A DNA stretch of 64,000 nucleotides from Sweltsa coloradensis (GCA_024449915.1 JAMZAV010000305.1:496001-560000); one strand, 5' to 3'. Shown: positions 30,501 through 40,632, counted from the stretch's first letter. The notes: generated from the letters alone by a model not told the origin. Program-made: numbers and translations.

Positions 30501-32690
30501 CATTGTTTAATTCACCCTTCAATACAAAATGTTTCACATTTATTTTTATTTTTTGTGTTAGTTTCATCAATAAATGAGCATATTTTATTTTTTGCCCTTC
30601 CCATTTTAACACCCGCTTAAAGATAGTCTTGCCAGTGGTAAAATGACTTTTAGATGTAAGCTTTAAAGTTTAAAGGTTAATGTACAATACGATACCTATA
30701 AAAATCTTCTAGTTACCGTTGCCAGGAATGACCCAAAAATTGTAATTGAACCACAACCCCATTTAGGCCCTAATTAAGTTTAGTTTGTTTCAGGTTCAGA
30801 ATTTTAAACATTTGCACATACATATCTATAAGAGAAAATGGAAGCAAAACCTTTCTTGTTACAATTGTTTTTTTACTTGTAGAATAACATCGGTGCTGTG
30901 CTTGCAAGTCAGCATGACAGCAACAAATTTCTGTGAACGCTTAAATGGTTGCACAGAAGAAGGCCCCTCCGATTCAGTAAACTCGCTCATTACCAATGTT
31001 TTCCTTGAGGTAAGTGCATTTCCAAACAAATTGATTAAAGTGTCCGTTCACCTCTTTAACAAGTTAGTCTATATATCAAATAGAAACATAAAACACTAAG
31101 GAGTTTGTGTTTATTTCCCGACCTACGTCAATAGGGGTCTTTAAGTTCATCGCCGCACTCGCAGCTGGCGAGGTGTTGCAACACAGCACATCTACCAGCG
31201 GTGTGTAACGCGTGAGGCAGGTCCCGGTCTATCTGTCGAAATAGTCTGTTCTACTAAACCCAAAGCGGACGACCCGCGTTCAAAATCACTAACAATACAT
31301 AACACTAGTCAACAACACTTGTTTTGAAATACATTCTGAGTAGCTATGGGATAGCGTCAGTTTTCGTAAAAACGTAAATGTCAGGGTTGCCAGTGGTAAG
31401 TATCGAACATTCGAACCGGGGACCTCCCGAATAAGTCTCGCGTGTTACGCTTGTACTATCTACTATAATAAACCGTAAAAAGATAAACAATATTATATCA
31501 GTGAGGTGACATCTGACAGTATACATACCTCACCTCATTATTACTAGTATGATATACTAGTATTGAGTAATATGTATGATATAATACAATACAATGTGAA
31601 AAAATGCGTAAGGTTTTCGGGCAGTGTTTGTTTACTCTTCCTAATAGCTTATCGTTTTTCGAGTAGATGCAAGCTAGCACATAATATATATTAGAACCAT
31701 TCCAAATATAAACATAGATAAAAAAATCACCGTCAACAGCATACTGGACAACAGACAAAGAATACTGGCATCCGCATAGTGCATCAGCATTAAAATTAAA
31801 TATTTATCTTTCAACTGGTAGCCCGGGGGGGGGGGGGGGGGGCACACTTGCGTATATCTAACAAATTGATTGTCGAAACAGCAGAATTTCATAATTTCGT
31901 AATAATCACTTGATACTTGTGCTAATGGAATGGCCGTACCTAGCGTAGAGACAAAACAAGACAATACATGAAATGAAATGAAAAGTTTTAAAGAAAATAT
32001 GATCGTTCCAAGTACACAAAAATAGTCACCGTCAAGACTCAAGATAAGACTGAAAGTGAACCCTATTGAAACGTCACTCACCTTCTCCTGCTTATTCTAT
32101 TGTAAACAGTGACATGCCTGCTGTGCTCCATATACACGAGATTACAAGATTATATAGGCGTATTTGTATTTTGCTTTGTGTGAATAACAGATGTACATGT
32201 TATGTAAAGTAAATCAATCCAGAATTTACCAAATCCATCTCAGCCGGGTTGAGAGAAGCACATGTGTTTTGTTTCGACCTAATTTAAACCGAGTATCAAT
32301 GTCTTATCCTCCACCCTCCTTCAAAGCTTGTGTCGCGTGCTAAGTGATAGCCCAATAAGATGACGCAGCTCGCCTCGACTCTCTGCCGGCCGCTGCTGGT
32401 GCACTGTTGCCACGACTGATAAGTGGGGAAGATGAAGGAAATTTCTTTGAACATTTAACAATTAATGAGCGTTACTACGATTATTTTTGGTCAATAATTT
32501 GTTGTAAATGGAGTCTAATTCTTTACATAAGAGGTGAACGATCCCTTTAAGTTGTTGGTAGAGCTCGCAATACTACACAAAACAAACATTGAATGCATTG
32601 CTTATTTTTCAGGCATCTAACAGCAGCTCATATATCCAAGAGGCATTCCAACTATTGATTCCAGTTCTTCAAGTTGCAGTGGCATCTTAA
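17843..32690 (+). CDS. FAM114A2: FAM114A (Noxp20) family protein, seven coding exons, 648 aa
   Basis: The coding exons are 17843-18565, 18702-19133, 19247-19352, 21367-21620, 26861-27087, 30883-31009 and 32613-32690. All introns are GT-AG, phases agree at every junction, and the total is 649 codons with the stop. The N-terminus (MASSDSEDFESADED) is acidic and low complexity. Exon 2 opens with the tryptophan-rich WGGWGSWG block (residues about 247-254) followed by SLLSSA, and later has the family block SGGLDTLETIGKKTMEVL. Exon 3 gives LREAKEQ and LFDDYQG, exon 4 LVHLEALEMLS, and the C-terminus is YIQEAFQLLIPVLQV. These match vertebrate FAM114A1/A2 in order. An in-frame TAA at 17834-17836 and a good start context (G at -3 and +4) support the start. 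The family is cytosolic and its fly member has been reported as a Rab2 effector; that role here is inferred. Length is somewhat above the human paralogues because of the long first exon. One ancestral gene or a paralogue cannot be decided here. Confidence 0.93.
18702..19133 (+). CDS. FAM114A2: FAM114A coding exon 2 (WGxWGSWG core)
   Basis: The exon follows a TTTTCTTATAG acceptor and encodes residues 242-385: the tryptophan/glycine block, the VSTLTSHVSSVLESGIG helix and the GGLDTLETIGKKTMEVL block. It ends at DSTVLSQ on a phase-0 donor at 19134. Confidence 0.93.
19247..19352 (+). CDS. FAM114A2: FAM114A coding exon 3
   Basis: The exon is 106 nt, starts after GTCTAG and encodes ILREAKEQAELEDKEAEN through LFDDYQ. 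It leaves one base (phase 1) that completes a Gly codon with exon 4. It was found by hand because it is too short to stand out as an open frame. Confidence 0.92.
19503..19716. mobile_element. Harbinger-like MITE in FAM114A intron 3
   Basis: The ends are TGCCCAGTTCCCACAATGTC and, in reverse, GGCCCGGTTCCCACACTGTC; both continue into GTAA. Both sides carry TTA (19500-19502 and 19717-19719), the usual PIF/Harbinger duplication. It is 214 bp with no coding. Confidence 0.75.
19976..20833. mobile_element. hAT element in FAM114A intron 3, carrying a nested SINE
   Basis: It begins CAGAGGCGGATTTATA and ends TATAAATCCGCCTCTG, flanked by perfect 8-bp duplications TAGCAGAT (19968-19975 and 20834-20841). 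There is no transposase. The subterminal GTTTTAGAAAAAAGTGGTGG-type sequence is shared with 8130-8545 and 50444-51281. Confidence 0.92.
20258..20680 (-). mobile_element. tRNA-derived SINE, copy 2, nested in the hAT
   Basis: On the minus strand the head reads GGGCTCGTTGGTCTTGTGG, anticodon arm CTGCTTCCAATGCAG (TCC, Gly-type) and B-box GGGTTCGATTCCC. The body matches 7375-7807. The tail CTGAGTGGGTAGACTCTAAA plus an AAAT-type run equals the LINE tail at 54200-54250. Confidence 0.85.
21367..21620 (+). CDS. FAM114A2: FAM114A coding exon 4
   Basis: The exon follows a TTGCAG acceptor. It encodes GLVHLEALEMLSKQC, an acidic stretch DDEDINEEENEPSDWW, and ends at STEKLSR on a phase-0 donor (21621). The frame stays open past the donor for about 50 codons, but those residues have no family similarity. 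Confidence 0.92.
21937..22686. mobile_element. Candidate MITE in FAM114A intron 4 with GGGCCC ends
   Basis: The left end GGGCCCAATATCATG and ATTCCCGGTATAAG are mirrored by CTTATACCGGGATAAA and CATGAATCGGGCCC at the right. No clean target duplication was found, so the superfamily is left open. Confidence 0.6.
23040..23300 (+). repeat. Fragment of the GCGTCAACCGTT-type repeat, with G-rich tract
   Basis: GGACGCGTCAACCGTTAGG and CATAATGCACCACTCTAGCC recur at about 10350 and 34275. A long G-run starts at about 23093. The frame through it is not coding. Confidence 0.5.
23758..24923 (+). repeat. CTAGGAAAACGC ... CTTCGCTTCGCTCATCC repeat family, copy 2
   Basis: It starts ACTAGGAAAACGCTTAAGTC and ends ATCTTCGCTTCGCTCATCC. 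Inside are near-tandem units with CGATTTTCATGAGAAATAA and CATTACAATCG-ATAAGCATGTAGGTGTT, and the 3' block GGAGTATCGGTTTAGCCGG occurs twice. Confidence 0.6.
24998..26618. mobile_element. Foldback element with about 315-bp arms and TTAA target duplication, split by a LINE
   Basis: The left arm 24998-25311 (GGCTATTGTACCACCTCTGG) is mirrored by 25318-25563 plus 26541-26618, with a loop of a few bases near 25315. TTAA flanks both ends (24994-24997 and 26619-26622). TTAA targets are used by piggyBac, Kolobok and some Sola elements; the ends do not settle which. Confidence 0.85.
25566..26541 (+). mobile_element. 5'-truncated CR1-like LINE inside the foldback element
   Basis: The first residues are LQYADDVTLYC (RT motif C), then LGVHITSDLRWNVHTDIV. 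After a frameshift come TKLERVQKRALHFIHG and, after another, FSFRVVNQWNDLPPALKD. This is the usual C-terminal series of CR1-like elements. It ends in an AATAAAATAAATAAAA tail. It is dead. Confidence 0.8.
26861..27087 (+). CDS. FAM114A2: FAM114A coding exon 5
   Basis: The exon starts after CTATGTACAG and encodes IWNETQEWLKAS through AVSTLAQLTAISVEQFHKGAELLL to EEAKTLK. It ends at a consensus GTAAGT donor (27088) in phase 2. The LAxLTAxSxExFHK block matches the human proteins. Confidence 0.92.
27133..28832 (+). mobile_element. 5'-truncated LINE in FAM114A intron 5, split by a hAT
   Basis: Fragments read QGSVLSPLLFIIVMDDI, MLFADDLVAW, FSYLGSEVMESGKIKREI and, after the hAT, RIGSTRLRWYGHMKRMEENR and RRRLGRPRKRWKNII. 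It ends in GATAATGATGATGATGA. A perfect 12-bp duplication GTTATTAGTTAG flanks it (27121-27132 and 28833-28844). Clade is uncertain (RTE- or L2-like). Stops and frameshifts make it dead. Confidence 0.88.
27775..28291. mobile_element. hAT-type MITE nested in the LINE of intron 5
   Basis: It begins CAGTGGCGTAGGAAC and ends GTTCCTACGCCACTG, with perfect 8-bp duplications GCCAGAAA (27767-27774 and 28292-28299). It contains G-rich, C-rich and poly(A) tracts (28147-28169) and no transposase. Confidence 0.93.
29665..29706 (-). ncRNA. Hammerhead ribozyme motif 2 (left arm)
   Basis: On the minus strand: AUCCGC, CUGAAGA, GUCC-CAGAA-GGAC, GAAACGCGUC, GUGGAU. Stem I pairs over 6 bp with one G-U. The core fits CUGANGA and GAAA. 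Confidence 0.88.
29989..30030 (+). ncRNA. Hammerhead ribozyme motif 3 (right arm)
   Basis: It is identical in all core parts to motif 2 but on the plus strand, which is the sense strand of FAM114A. If it folds in the pre-mRNA it lies in intron 5, about 850 nt upstream of exon 6. Confidence 0.88.
30179..30350 (-). mobile_element. Truncated hammerhead repeat with 16-bp target duplication
   Basis: The same repeat on the minus strand (30179-30330) stops inside the ribozyme: stem II and GAAACGCGUC are present, but CUGANGA is lost and replaced by a GGAAGG-type tract (30331-30350). CTTCTTGATCAGTTAG flanks it at 30163-30178 and 30351-30366. This is the mark of a reverse-transcribed, 5'-truncated insert. 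Confidence 0.85.
30351..30882. other. Rest of FAM114A intron 5
   Basis: AT-rich sequence without a further recognisable element; it ends in the exon 6 acceptor. Confidence 0.5.
30883..31009 (+). CDS. FAM114A2: FAM114A coding exon 6
   Basis: The exon follows TTTTACTTGTAG; its first base completes the Gln codon split in exon 5. It encodes ITSVLCLQVSMTATNFC through SLITNVFLE and ends at a GTAAGT donor (31010). Confidence 0.9.
31010..32612. other. FAM114A intron 6, with a tRNA-like module and a G-run
   Basis: On the minus strand about 31400-31466 carries GGAGGTCCCCGGTTCGAATG, a B-box-bearing tRNA-like module. A run of about 18 G lies at about 31825-31842. A 135-codon minus-strand frame (31674-32081) is hydrophobic, interrupted by a proline run read from the G-tract, and is not believable as a gene. 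Confidence 0.5.
32613..32690 (+). CDS. FAM114A2: FAM114A coding exon 7 with stop
   Basis: The exon starts after CTTATTTTTCAG and encodes 25 residues, ASNSSSYIQEAFQLLIPVLQ onward, then TAA. The YIQ-AFQLLLPVLQ ending is a hallmark of the family and confirms the gene is complete at the 3' end. Confidence 0.93.
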   Translation, partial: ASNSSSYIQEAFQLLIPVLQVAVAS

Positions 32691-33300
32691 TTGATAATAC
32701 ATTACCCGTACCGGTATAATGAATATACATGACATACCCTATTCTATTATGTTTATTATTACCGTACTGAATTCACTATTCAATTCATACTATTCTACTA
32801 CACATATATATGTAAATCCTACATATTATATTTTATTTTGAGATGTATAAATATTAAATAAGCCTATCTTTATTCTATTATTATTAATAATAATAGATAA
32901 GCGTATGTTTACCACCATTTATGTATAATTTATATTAAAGTACCGGTAGTGGAAAAATTAGAATGTTTATGGTACGGTATTGAAAACCATTAAATAGTAG
33001 TTGAAAATCTAATAATGTTACATTGGTGCATACCTACTTTTATTATTAAAGGCGTACTCTTTTTCATACATATTTGTATAATATATGCCTTACTTATTTT
33101 TACATTTTAAAAATACTTTTTGTACATTTTCAGTGTTATTAGTTGGGTATGGATTATGGAAAAAAGTATGACAGAAAGAGACCGCTACGAGCACTTGCCA
33201 CTTGCCAAACACTAACTTAGAACAGTAGGTTATGTCCATATTGTTATCTCACAATTCAATATTGTTACAGTAGGCATATTGTTATTAAATAAATATTTTT
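32691..33300 (+). other. FAM114A2: FAM114A 3' UTR and poly(A) signal region
   Basis: This AT-rich stretch follows the stop codon. An AATAAA hexamer lies at 33288-33293 and is the best candidate for the end of the transcript. The transcript end is inferred; there is no other gene in the stretch. Confidence 0.5.
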
Positions 33301-33599
33301 ATGGTTAAACAAGAGCTGCATCAGTGGTGTGTCATATTTTTAAACAATCAGCTACGCTTTCAAAAAATAAAATAATGCTTGCTCCATTATTGTTGACAGT
33401 AGACATTTTAGTGAACGCTTCACACTTAGGGTTGTGATTTAGCCGTCTCACAGCCTTCTTTATTTGCATAACATAGGTAATTTCATGCATGAATGAAGAG
33501 AATGAAGGGGCAGTTTGTGTGGATGGATTGTTGAAATGCACCGCTCACAGTACGTCTGTCATGCATAGTACTACAGTATATGCCATATGGCTATCATTG

Positions 33600-34442
33600 A
33601 GTAGTGTGTAGTTCAACAGTTCAACTCAAACGGCACTAGGTCTGTTTTTTTGTCTGTGAGTGACTACGCTCCAGAACGGCTAAACAGATTGAGCTGAAAT
33701 TTCAAACAGACATCCGGTACAAGTATTTAGCTTGCAGTTAAATTTTGAGCAAAATTCGTTATGATGTAAACTCACAATAAATAATAAATAAAAATGCGCC
33801 AAGAATGTCACATTTAATTTAACGACAATGTTTTTTGTTTTTGAACAAATCATTTTTATCAAATCAGTTTGCATGCAGTGACCAAGGTGTATGGAATGTT
33901 GAACGCTTAAGGTTACTCATAATTACACTCGCAGATTGAATGAAACTTACAGTCATTTCATTACTCGTATTTTGTACTGGCTATGCTGTCCATAGTATTG
34001 TATTTTATGCATTTCAAAACATGTTCTATAATTTTCCAGAACTAATAAAATAATCCAGAAATAATAAAATTTATCCCGACTGTTGTTTGAACTTTGAACC
34101 CGCGGGTCTCAAACATTCCGGGTATGGAGGCGCCTTAGCCAACTAGACTAGCGAAACGCCACCAAAGTCGTTGTTGGTCGAGTGAGCGAGTCATGTGTTG
34201 AGTACTCGGGAACATAAGCATTTGAGTTAATTTATATAAATGATAGGGTTTGAGTTTGTTTGGAATAAGGGCGCGTCAACTGTTGGGCCATAATGCACCA
34301 CTCTAGCCTATGGTAGGCTAGGGAGGAAAAAGTGAAAGACCCATGCTGGATCCAGCTTTATGTAGGGGGAGGAAATGGAATGTTACCAGGTACTCAACAC
34401 AATGTCTCGCTCACTCGTGTAACGACTTTGGCATTTTCCTAG
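33600..34442. repeat. Dispersed repeat with tRNA-like module and CTAGGAAAACGCC motif, copy 2
   Basis: It matches 9652-10440. At 34150-34442 a smaller inverted-repeat unit stands out: GGTCGAGTGAGCGAGTCATG and TGTTGAGTAC at the left are mirrored by GTACTCAACACAATGTCTCG and CTCACTCG at the right, next to CATTTTCCTAG. Confidence 0.6.
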
Positions 34443-35029
34443 TATAAATTTAATGGTAGTACAGATAATATATTTCTCTTTGAGCTATCTGTGATAGTAG
34501 TATATCTAGGATTTTAAAATTTCTATTTTCTACACACATTTTCAGAAATTGAGAAATTATCTGTTCTTTCAAAAGCTGTTATAACTCTTCTCCATTTGAA
34601 TAAATAAATTATATTGAATTGTACCAGCCAAAATATGGAATTTCTAGTTCAACTTAGGTGAGCCTGTGTTACTGTTAGGTGTTAATTTCTCCCTGACATG
34701 CAAACATAAGTTTTTGGATTATTTCTTGATGCATAGTTTAACCCGAGAGTAGTCACATGCGGTCATTTAGACCATTTTTTTTTCAACAACTGGCATCTGT
34801 ACAGTATGCATGCATGAACCCTGTAGCTCCATCTTTAAAAAGATTCAAAATCCTTCCCAAAACAGATGCAGGAAAGTTGATAATGTTGTCATCCTAAAAT
34901 TCATTCATGCACATGGTCTTGGCCATTATAATTTTTTTTAAGCAGGGTTCTACTTTTAGTTTTGAAAGGATTCAATCCACATCAGACATCACGTAACTGT
35001 ATCAGATGATCAAATCTGAGCACATCAAC
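34443..35029. other. No gene; source-like segment of the later insert
   Basis: The stretch at 34658-34715 (GTGAGCCTGTGTTACTGTTA ...) recurs at 35322-35378 inside the loop of the next feature. Nothing else is recognised. Confidence 0.45.
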
Positions 35030-35045
35030 AAACACAGCAGGGTTA

Positions 35046-35616
35046 ATTAGTATAAACAATAATTGGACTCATCATGTTCTTTTATTAAATTAATATATTA
35101 AATTAAAGGTAAAGCAATATTTCGGGTACTTTCAGTACCCTTCAAAAGGCAACAAACCAAACAAAACATAAAACTCCGTCTCCCAGCCAAGGTCGACACA
35201 TCTAACAAACACGGCCATCTTGATCTCAATAAAAAATACATATTCAAATAAAAAATAAAAATTATACCACAATCATGCCCACAATAGTTCTATGGCTTGG
35301 GGACAAACTCTTAAAAATTAATGTGAGCCTGTGTTACTGTTAGGTGTTAATTTCTCCCTGACATGCAAACATAAGTTTAAACAATAAAATAATAAATTAA
35401 TTAGATGTGTCGACCTTGGCTGGGAGACGGAGTTTTATGTTTTGTTTGGTTTGTTGCCTTTTGAAGGGTACTGAAAGTACCCGAAATATTGCTTTACCTT
35501 TAATTTAATATATTAATTTAATAAAAGAACATGATGAGTCCAATTATTGTTTATACTAATTAAACCTAACTGTTCTAAGAATCTCAGTAGTTATAAAAAA
35601 AAAAAAAAAAAAAAAA
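35046..35616 (+). mobile_element. Foldback insert with poly(A) tail and 16-bp target duplication
   Basis: Inverted arms 35043-35212 and 35404-35563 (ATTTCGGGTACTTTCAGTAC mirrored) enclose a loop. A 22-base poly(A) run (35595-35616) follows. AAACACAGCAGGGTTA occurs at 35030-35045 and 35614-35629. Poly(A) plus a long duplication indicates reverse transcription of an RNA that itself contained the foldback. Confidence 0.82.
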
Positions 35617-35629
35617 CACAGCAGGGTTA

Positions 35630-37056
35630 TTAAAATAATATAACAATCATTACAATAAGTCGTAATCTGGCAATAAATGATTGTTTGTAGTACATATTAT
35701 TATACTACATTGCACCTGACTTGGTTATTGTTTAAAACGATCGATACACTCCATCTACGCCTTCAAACAAACAAACACACTATTATGGGACTATGGTTGA
35801 TTTTTCAAGATTTTTTTGTTTGTAAGCTGAAACTTTGATGAAGGATTTGTTGTCAATGTCAATATTTTTTATCATTTGGCCAAGATGTTCACAACATTTC
35901 TGTAATAAACGCCGGTTATTTATTTCCTTTTCCCACCAATATTTTGTACAGTCAATTATCTTACTAATTTGATGTTAATTTAGAAATTACTCAGCATAGG
36001 TTATTGCGGTAACTGTTACAATCTCAAGGAGGGTTGCATCTAGAAGCATGTTTTATACCCTTGCATTAAAAAAAATCTATAAAATCTAATCCTCTCACAA
36101 TCTTGCTTCAATAACTAAATTCATTGTTAAAAATAATTATTTTATTAAGGTCGTATGGTTTTACCAAACAACAATACAAGAATGTGCACCCCATGGATGA
36201 TCCTTCAAACACTTGTTATTTGCAAACAATTTTTGGACAAGCTTTTATAGTTGCATGGCAATTTTAAATGCCGTTATATTATTTAAACTAAATATTTTTT
36301 AGAAGTTCATGGCAGAAGATAAATTTTTTGTCAGTGTGTTGTCAGTGCCATTGATGGCAGGGATATTATGGTGACAAATAATTTTCTTATGTTGGCTTTT
36401 TATGCTAACAGCACCCGCAAATTTGTTCCGAAATGTTGTAAAAATTCATCAAAATCGTTTGAGCGATGTGACCTCTGCGCGACGAACACGCAAACAGACA
36501 GACACACAGGCTACATAATAACAGAGAAAGACTCATCTAAGCTGCAAACAATTGTGAGGGTGACCATAATTATTGAAGCAAAAACCGGGACTTATGGGCT
36601 GTCTACTTGAATGGATTTGCGTGGGTCACAAGGGGTCTGGGGCAAAGCCCCAGCCGGCGGAGGCGGAAATTTTTTGGGGCAATTTTTCCTTCAAGAAATA
36701 GCCTATATAGTGAGATCTGAGACAGGTTGGGTTGGGGGCTGGTCTTTGCCTTAAGGGAGTGCCGCAAGTAGAAGAGTCAGGTTCCAGGAAACAATAAGTA
36801 GGCTCAATGATGTTGAAAACCAAAACTTCAATGTGACGACGCATCGTATTACCACCAGCATTTTAATATTTCTAAATAAATCAAGATTTATTTGGACCCT
36901 TCGTGCCTCTACCTGACCATGCACACCATGCAAAAAATTTGTCCGGTGTTTTCGCCTTCGCCTTTAGAGCGATCTGAGCAAGAATGACACTATCTAATTG
37001 CAATAATTACTGCTGACTACTCAGTGGTAGCCGCCTACAAGCCGGCAGCCCCCCAT
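35630..37056. other. No gene; old repeat fragments
   Basis: 36610-36740 has GGGGTCTGGGGCAAAGCCCC, as inside the hAT MITE at 40633-40949. 36420-36510 resembles the 3' parts of the AAGCGAGCG family (CGAACACGCAAACAGACAGAC). No coding signal was found. Confidence 0.4.
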
Positions 37057-38592
37057 AAATTGGTTTCTAAGTAATAAGTTAATCCCAAACTCGTCAAAAA
37101 CTAAACTAATCCACTTTCATTCCACACAAAGATCAAGACATTTTGAACCAATCCAAGAACTAACGATTCAAGTAAACGGAAGTGTTACCCATACCATTTC
37201 AAGGGTACCGGAAGTTGAATTTTTAGGAATTTTTCTAGATGAAAACATAACATGGAACAAACATCTGTTCCAATAGGAAAACTAAACTCAGCGTGCTACT
37301 CAATTAGATTGATAAGAAATTCAACAAATATGAGTACATCTAAAGTAGTTTATTATGCACTCTTTGAAAGCCTATTAAGATATGGAACAGAAATTTGGGG
37401 ACATTCCACACAACATGACAAGGTATTTAAAATACAAAAACGTGCAATCAGAAACATTGTAAAGGCGCATCCAAGAACTCACACACAACCTTTATTTAAA
37501 AATCTAAAAATTCTTACCTTATACTGTATATTAATTCTTAAATCAGTATTATTGGTTGATAGAGCGTAGCGAGCGAAGCGAAGATTCCATTTCACTACAC
37601 TGGAGAAAAAAATCCGGAATGTTTTTTTTTTTTTTTTTTTTTTTTTGTATTTTTGTGTGTCTGTTAACACGATTCCGGCTAAACCGATACTCCAATTGCG
37701 ATGAAATTTTATGGAGGCCTTCGAAATCTCTGAACGAAGAACTGCCACGTTTTTGAGCGCAATCGAAAATTATTTCTCATGAAAATCGCAATTTTACGAT
37801 TTTTTTCGATTTTTGAAAAATTTCTTCAGCTTATAACACCTACATGCTTTGTCCAATTTTAATGATTTTTTGACAGAACCTTAATTTCATGAATTTAGGT
37901 ATTCGTGTGAAAATTGAGCGCCATCAAAAACTATTTCTCATGAAAATCAAATTTTACGTTTTTTTTCTTTTTTAAAACAATTCTTTGACTATAACACCTA
38001 CATGCTTTATCCTATTGTAATATTTTTTCAAGAACCTTTTAATTTTATAAATTCATATATTTGTGTAAAATTTGTGCACAATCAAATAATTATTTCTTAT
38101 GAAAATTTCAATATTACGATTTTTTTCCTTTTTTAAATTACAACTAATTAAAAAAAATTAAATTTAAGTTAATTTTTCATTTTAATTTAATTTAATAATA
38201 AAAAAAATCTTCAACTAAATAATGATTTTTTCACAGAACAACAGAAAATCCGCATAACACAATGGCAGCTCAATGCACCAATTACGCTCATCCAACAACG
38301 CGGCGGGACTTAAGCGTTTTCCTAGTAAAAAAAAAACTTTCATTCACTGGACAAAAATCACACATACCACTCACACCATACAAGACAACATAATGACATC
38401 CATACACAACACCATAATACTACATTAGCCCAATACAATTCCAACTATATGAAAATTAAACTTTTTAATAAACTTCCCAAAGAGATAAAAAATACAACAA
38501 CCATTACAAATTTTAAATATAAAGTAGAAAAATTCTTAAAAGATAAAGCCTACTACTCAATAAGGGAATATCTAGAGGACAACTGTAGCTAA
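37057..38592 (+). mobile_element. 5'-truncated CR1/Jockey-type LINE split by a repeat element
   Basis: Reading gives NKLIPNSSKTKLIHFHS, VPEVEFLGIFLDENITWNKHL, a frame change, then VVYYALFESLLRYGTEIWG and KIQKRAIRNIVKAH. After the insertion at 37556-38328 it resumes NYMKIKLFNKLPKEIKN and YYSIREYLEDNCS with a stop at 38590-38592. The order is that of a LINE RT C-terminus. It is dead. Confidence 0.8.
37556..38328 (-). repeat. CTAGGAAAACGC ... CTTCGCTTCGCTCGC repeat family, copy 3, nested in the LINE
   Basis: On the minus strand it runs from ACTAGGAAAACGCTTAAGTC to ATCTTCGCTTCGCTCGCTAC. It holds two to three tandem units of about 140 bp (CGATTTTCATGAGAAATA...CATGTAGGTGTTATA). A T-run lies at 37622-37647. 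Confidence 0.65.
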
Positions 38593-39164
38593 GTACGCCT
38601 AGAAGCAATAGGCCTATTGCCAGATTTTTTTTATGTATACTAACATTTTATTCTTACTACAGCATTTGCACATTGTAAATATTCAAAATGTAGAAAGCAT
38701 GTAATATGGGTGACAAACCATTATGTATTTAAACTGACTTGCAAGTGCTATTTTTATGTTACTTAAAAATGCATAGTAATATGTATCTTGTTTTAATTGG
38801 GTCTAATTATCTACATAAATTATGTAAATATCTATGACAATACCAATAAATATCATAAATACCCATACCCCGTTCAAGCCGAGACAAGTTCAAGCATCAT
38901 TGTACGCATTGTCAGTGGTAGCCCAGAGAGAGTTGTATTTTGTAGTAGGTACATTAGTATTTATATTTAATAGAATTTTTTATTGGCTTTCATTTGAAAA
39001 ATTATATTGTTTATTAATATAAATTTAAATAAAAATGCCAATTAATTGGATGAACTCTGAAAACCGGGACTATTTTCGGAACACAAAACCACAACACAAA
39101 ACCGGGACACATGGTCACCCTAGCTATACATACAAATTATTTGTGCCGGTGTGTGAATGAAAGG
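38593..39164. other. No gene; AT-rich spacer
   Basis: No motif or repeat end was seen apart from common AT-rich words. Confidence 0.45.
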
Positions 39165-39770
39165 TGTTTTCACCCGCTAAACTAAAAAAATATATTTCAA
39201 TGAATTTAGAAATTAACAGAAAAATTATTAAGGCCCAAAAATCTCCCATAAGAAAAAACATGGAGACGATCTTTATGCCCCTGACCTTGGAGAATTTTGA
39301 TCCAAAATAATATTTGCCAATATTGACGTACTCGACAGCTTATTCCGTAAATCCTCTATATTTTGTTTTGTAGGGCAAGTGGTTCGGTCAAACTATACTG
39401 ATTACCAAGAAGAGGTGTGATTTCGGAATGCGTATTTTAAATTTTTGTGTGTTTGTGTGTATATTTGTGCATAGTTCCAAGACTAGATATTGTGAAGGGC
39501 CATTTTTGGTATGATGCTTTAGTATCTATTTGGAACAAAAAAGAACCAGGTTAAAGCCAATTTAAGAAATTTCCCAAAACGCCAATTTTCTCAAATTTCT
39601 GGACCAAATAAATTGAAAATTTTGTGTAAAATCACAAGTTACGAGATTAATTTTTCAACAGTCATTTTAGTGTAGTATTATCTTTGTGTACCGTATGGTA
39701 TTATGCTATAGCTTATGTGGTAAAAAAATTTTTTTGGGGGTAATAGACCCTTTAAGAGGGAGGGCCTTTA
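39165..39770 (-). repeat. Dispersed repeat family X, copy 3
   Basis: It is the reverse complement of 11500-12165, with CGCTAAACTAAAAAAATAT, TCCCATAAGAAAAAACATGG and TTGACGTACTCGACAGC. Confidence 0.6.
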
Positions 39771-39892
39771 GGTGAAAAAGAGTTATAGGGTGTTTGTTAT
39801 AATAATTTTAAAGAGAATGTCCAAAGGAGGTAAAGACTCAATTCCAGCATTGCTTTAAAACAACTAAAAAAAACACTTGTGCAAAACTTTCA

Positions 39893-39974
39893 GTCAGGAT
39901 TACTGATGGCAGGATTCAAACTCAGGACCTCCAGAGTCAGGGTCTCGAGCATTACGCATGAGCCGTCAGTTCCG
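39893..39974 (-). repeat. tRNA-like module
   Basis: On the minus strand GGCTCATGCGTAATGCTCG and GGTCCTGAGTTTGAATCCTG form an A-box-like and B-box-like pair. Decayed SINE head or tRNA pseudogene. Confidence 0.4.
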
Positions 39975-40632
39975 GTTATTAAGAAAATCAAGGACTAGAT
40001 GGTTATTAAATGTACATTATGATTTATTATGACTGAAGGCCATTCTATGGAGAATTAAGTGTGCAACTCTATTGACACATAAGTACTGATTACTAATTAG
40101 CATTTTCTTGCTTTGATTTACTACTGAATACTACCGAGATTATGTAGGTACTAAATATTGTCTACTAAATAAATAATTCATTTCCTACATTCCTAATAGA
40201 GGCCTCACTGATAGCCATTTGAAGTTGTACAAAATATGATATAAAATAAGACTCCATAGAAAGTTAGAAAATGGCCATGACGCCCAAATCACAAAGTGTC
40301 TACCTTACTATGCCTACATTATACTTTATTAAAAGTAAAGATGGTACAGGGTCACTGTGGTAGATGAGCCATTAAGAACTACTTTCCTGTCTCATACTGT
40401 AATTATTTACATTATTATATCAACCAACACAAATTCTTCTTTTCATATGCCCACATTTTTGGCTTACTGGGCCACCATGCAACTTAAATTATCATCAAAA
40501 GTAGGCAAATGTACAAATGAATATGAACTACATAATATGCAGATATATTATATTATATATACATACAATATATTATATTACATATTACCGGAAGTTAAAC
40601 AAATATCCAAAAGCAAATTTATGGGTGCTGTT

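Noticed and set aside
31674..32081. 135-codon hydrophobic frame on the minus strand in intron 6
   Set aside because: It crosses a G-run read as prolines, has no family similarity and lies in an intron.
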